Under the pieces are notes generated by a model. It ran no database searches. It was not told the DNA's origin and saw only the letters and a program-made list of their open reading frames with translations. Both the position numbers and the translations under genes were made by a program. From contig NZ_JASDDG010000027.1 of NCBI RefSeq assembly GCF_030407495.1, positions 1 through 64,000 on the forward strand: DNA of 64,000 bases. The letters are read 5' to 3'. This document shows positions 63,583 to 64,000 of the stretch, piece by piece. The first letter of the stretch is position 1; each line of letters opens with the position of its first letter. The stretch is from Arthrobacter sp. APC 3897 (GTDB taxonomy: Bacteria; Actinomycetota; Actinomycetes; Actinomycetales; Micrococcaceae).

Positions 63583-64000
63583 ACGGGACCCCGTCTCTGT
63601 TCGAGGCCGACGACGCCGCGCGGCCCCTGGCTGACCGGCTCCGGCCCCGCACCCTGCCCGACGTCGTCGGGCAGGAACATCTGCTCGCAGCGGATGCGCC
63701 GATCGGCCGGATGGTGGAGGCGCACCGGTTGTCGTCCATGGTGTTGTGGGGTCCGCCGGGGTGCGGGAAGACCACGATCGCCCGGCTCCTCGCCGAGCAG
63801 ACCGACCTGGCGTTCGAACCGCTTTCCGCCACTTTTTCCGGCGTCGCTGACCTCCGTAAGGTCTTCTCCGCGGCGCAGCGACGGCGCGAGATCGGTCAGG
63901 GCACAATGCTGTTCGTCGATGAGATCCACCGGTTCAACCGTGCTCAGCAGGACTCGTTCCTGCCTTACGTTGAGGACGGCACCGTCGTCCTGGTCGGCGC
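63579..64000 (+). CDS. Second RarA-family AAA+ ATPase, 5' part only
   Basis: 140 residues are visible before the right edge. [21 protein letters not shown], Walker A [34 protein letters not shown] and Walker B [30 protein letters not shown] show a RarA/MgsA protein. It differs clearly from the RarA at the left edge (for example VLWGPPGCG against [10 protein letters not shown], no N-terminal acidic extension), so it is a paralogue. It starts with a GTG inside the stop of the YjbR-like fragment, which implies translational coupling. Confidence 0.9.
   Translation, partial: [140 protein letters not shown]

Noticed and set aside
1-64000. CRISPR arrays, IS elements, prophage or integrase genes
   Set aside because: No regularly spaced repeats, transposase or integrase motifs were found on either strand.

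Overview
The window is high-GC DNA from an actinobacterium, most likely Arthrobacter or a close relative in the Micrococcaceae. The evidence is the gene order thrS-HIT-pgsA, pdxS, pdxT-yebC-ruvC-ruvA-ruvB-yajC-secD-secF-rel, the mycothiol-dependent redox genes, the MurT/GatD lipid II amidation pair, the SRAP and DUF6504 families, and frequent GTG/TTG starts. The window is mostly ordinary chromosomal housekeeping DNA. No prophage, IS element, CRISPR array, tRNA or rRNA was seen.

Layout. 1-4.9 kb: the 5' part of a minus-strand rarA (it runs off the left edge), a divergent VLRF1-type release factor/peptidyl-tRNA hydrolase, a PhzF-nitronate monooxygenase pair, and a flavin reductase gene behind a SAM-IV-type riboswitch. 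4.9-16.6 kb: aspS, an APC permease, an adenine/adenosine deaminase, a NarL-type two-component system, hisS, a cyclophilin, a DUF349 protein and an AbiEi-like protein. 16.6-26.7 kb: a long minus-strand block running from pdxT through yebC, ruvCAB, yajC and secDF to rel. 26.8-34.1 kb: a segment lying between pdxT and pdxS with murT-gatD, two small membrane proteins, a CapA-like lipoprotein, an M3 peptidase and a GNAT enzyme. 34.1-42.5 kb: pdxS, pgsA, HIT, thrS, dnaE2 and DUF6504, the last two behind a clear SOS box. 42.5-50 kb: two tandem DHA2 drug exporters, a DUF2087 protein, a DUF1269 protein, chorismate mutase and an MMPL transporter. 50-54.5 kb: a VOC protein, SRAP protein, mycoredoxin, S-(hydroxymethyl)mycothiol dehydrogenase, an MBL hydrolase and a GNAT protein. 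54.7-64 kb: a second APC permease, an MHS transporter with an ArgE-like deacetylase, a large membrane protein, an alpha/beta hydrolase, and the start of a second rarA translationally coupled to a truncated MmcQ/YjbR fragment.

How the genes work together: dnaE2-DUF6504 and ruvAB form a DNA-damage response with one clear and one degenerate LexA-type box. RarA and SRAP add replication-fork and abasic-site protection. pdxS and pdxT make PLP although they are separated here. YajC-SecD-SecF drive protein export. MurT/GatD amidate lipid II. The mycothiol dehydrogenase with its MBL neighbour forms a formaldehyde detoxification pair close to mycoredoxin. The points most worth checking are the SAM riboswitch in front of a flavin reductase, the absence of imuAB next to dnaE2 and of the PIM genes after pgsA, a MurT without the usual Cys4 zinc ribbon, a family of intergenic palindromes, and the coupled YjbR-fragment/rarA2 cassette at the right edge.
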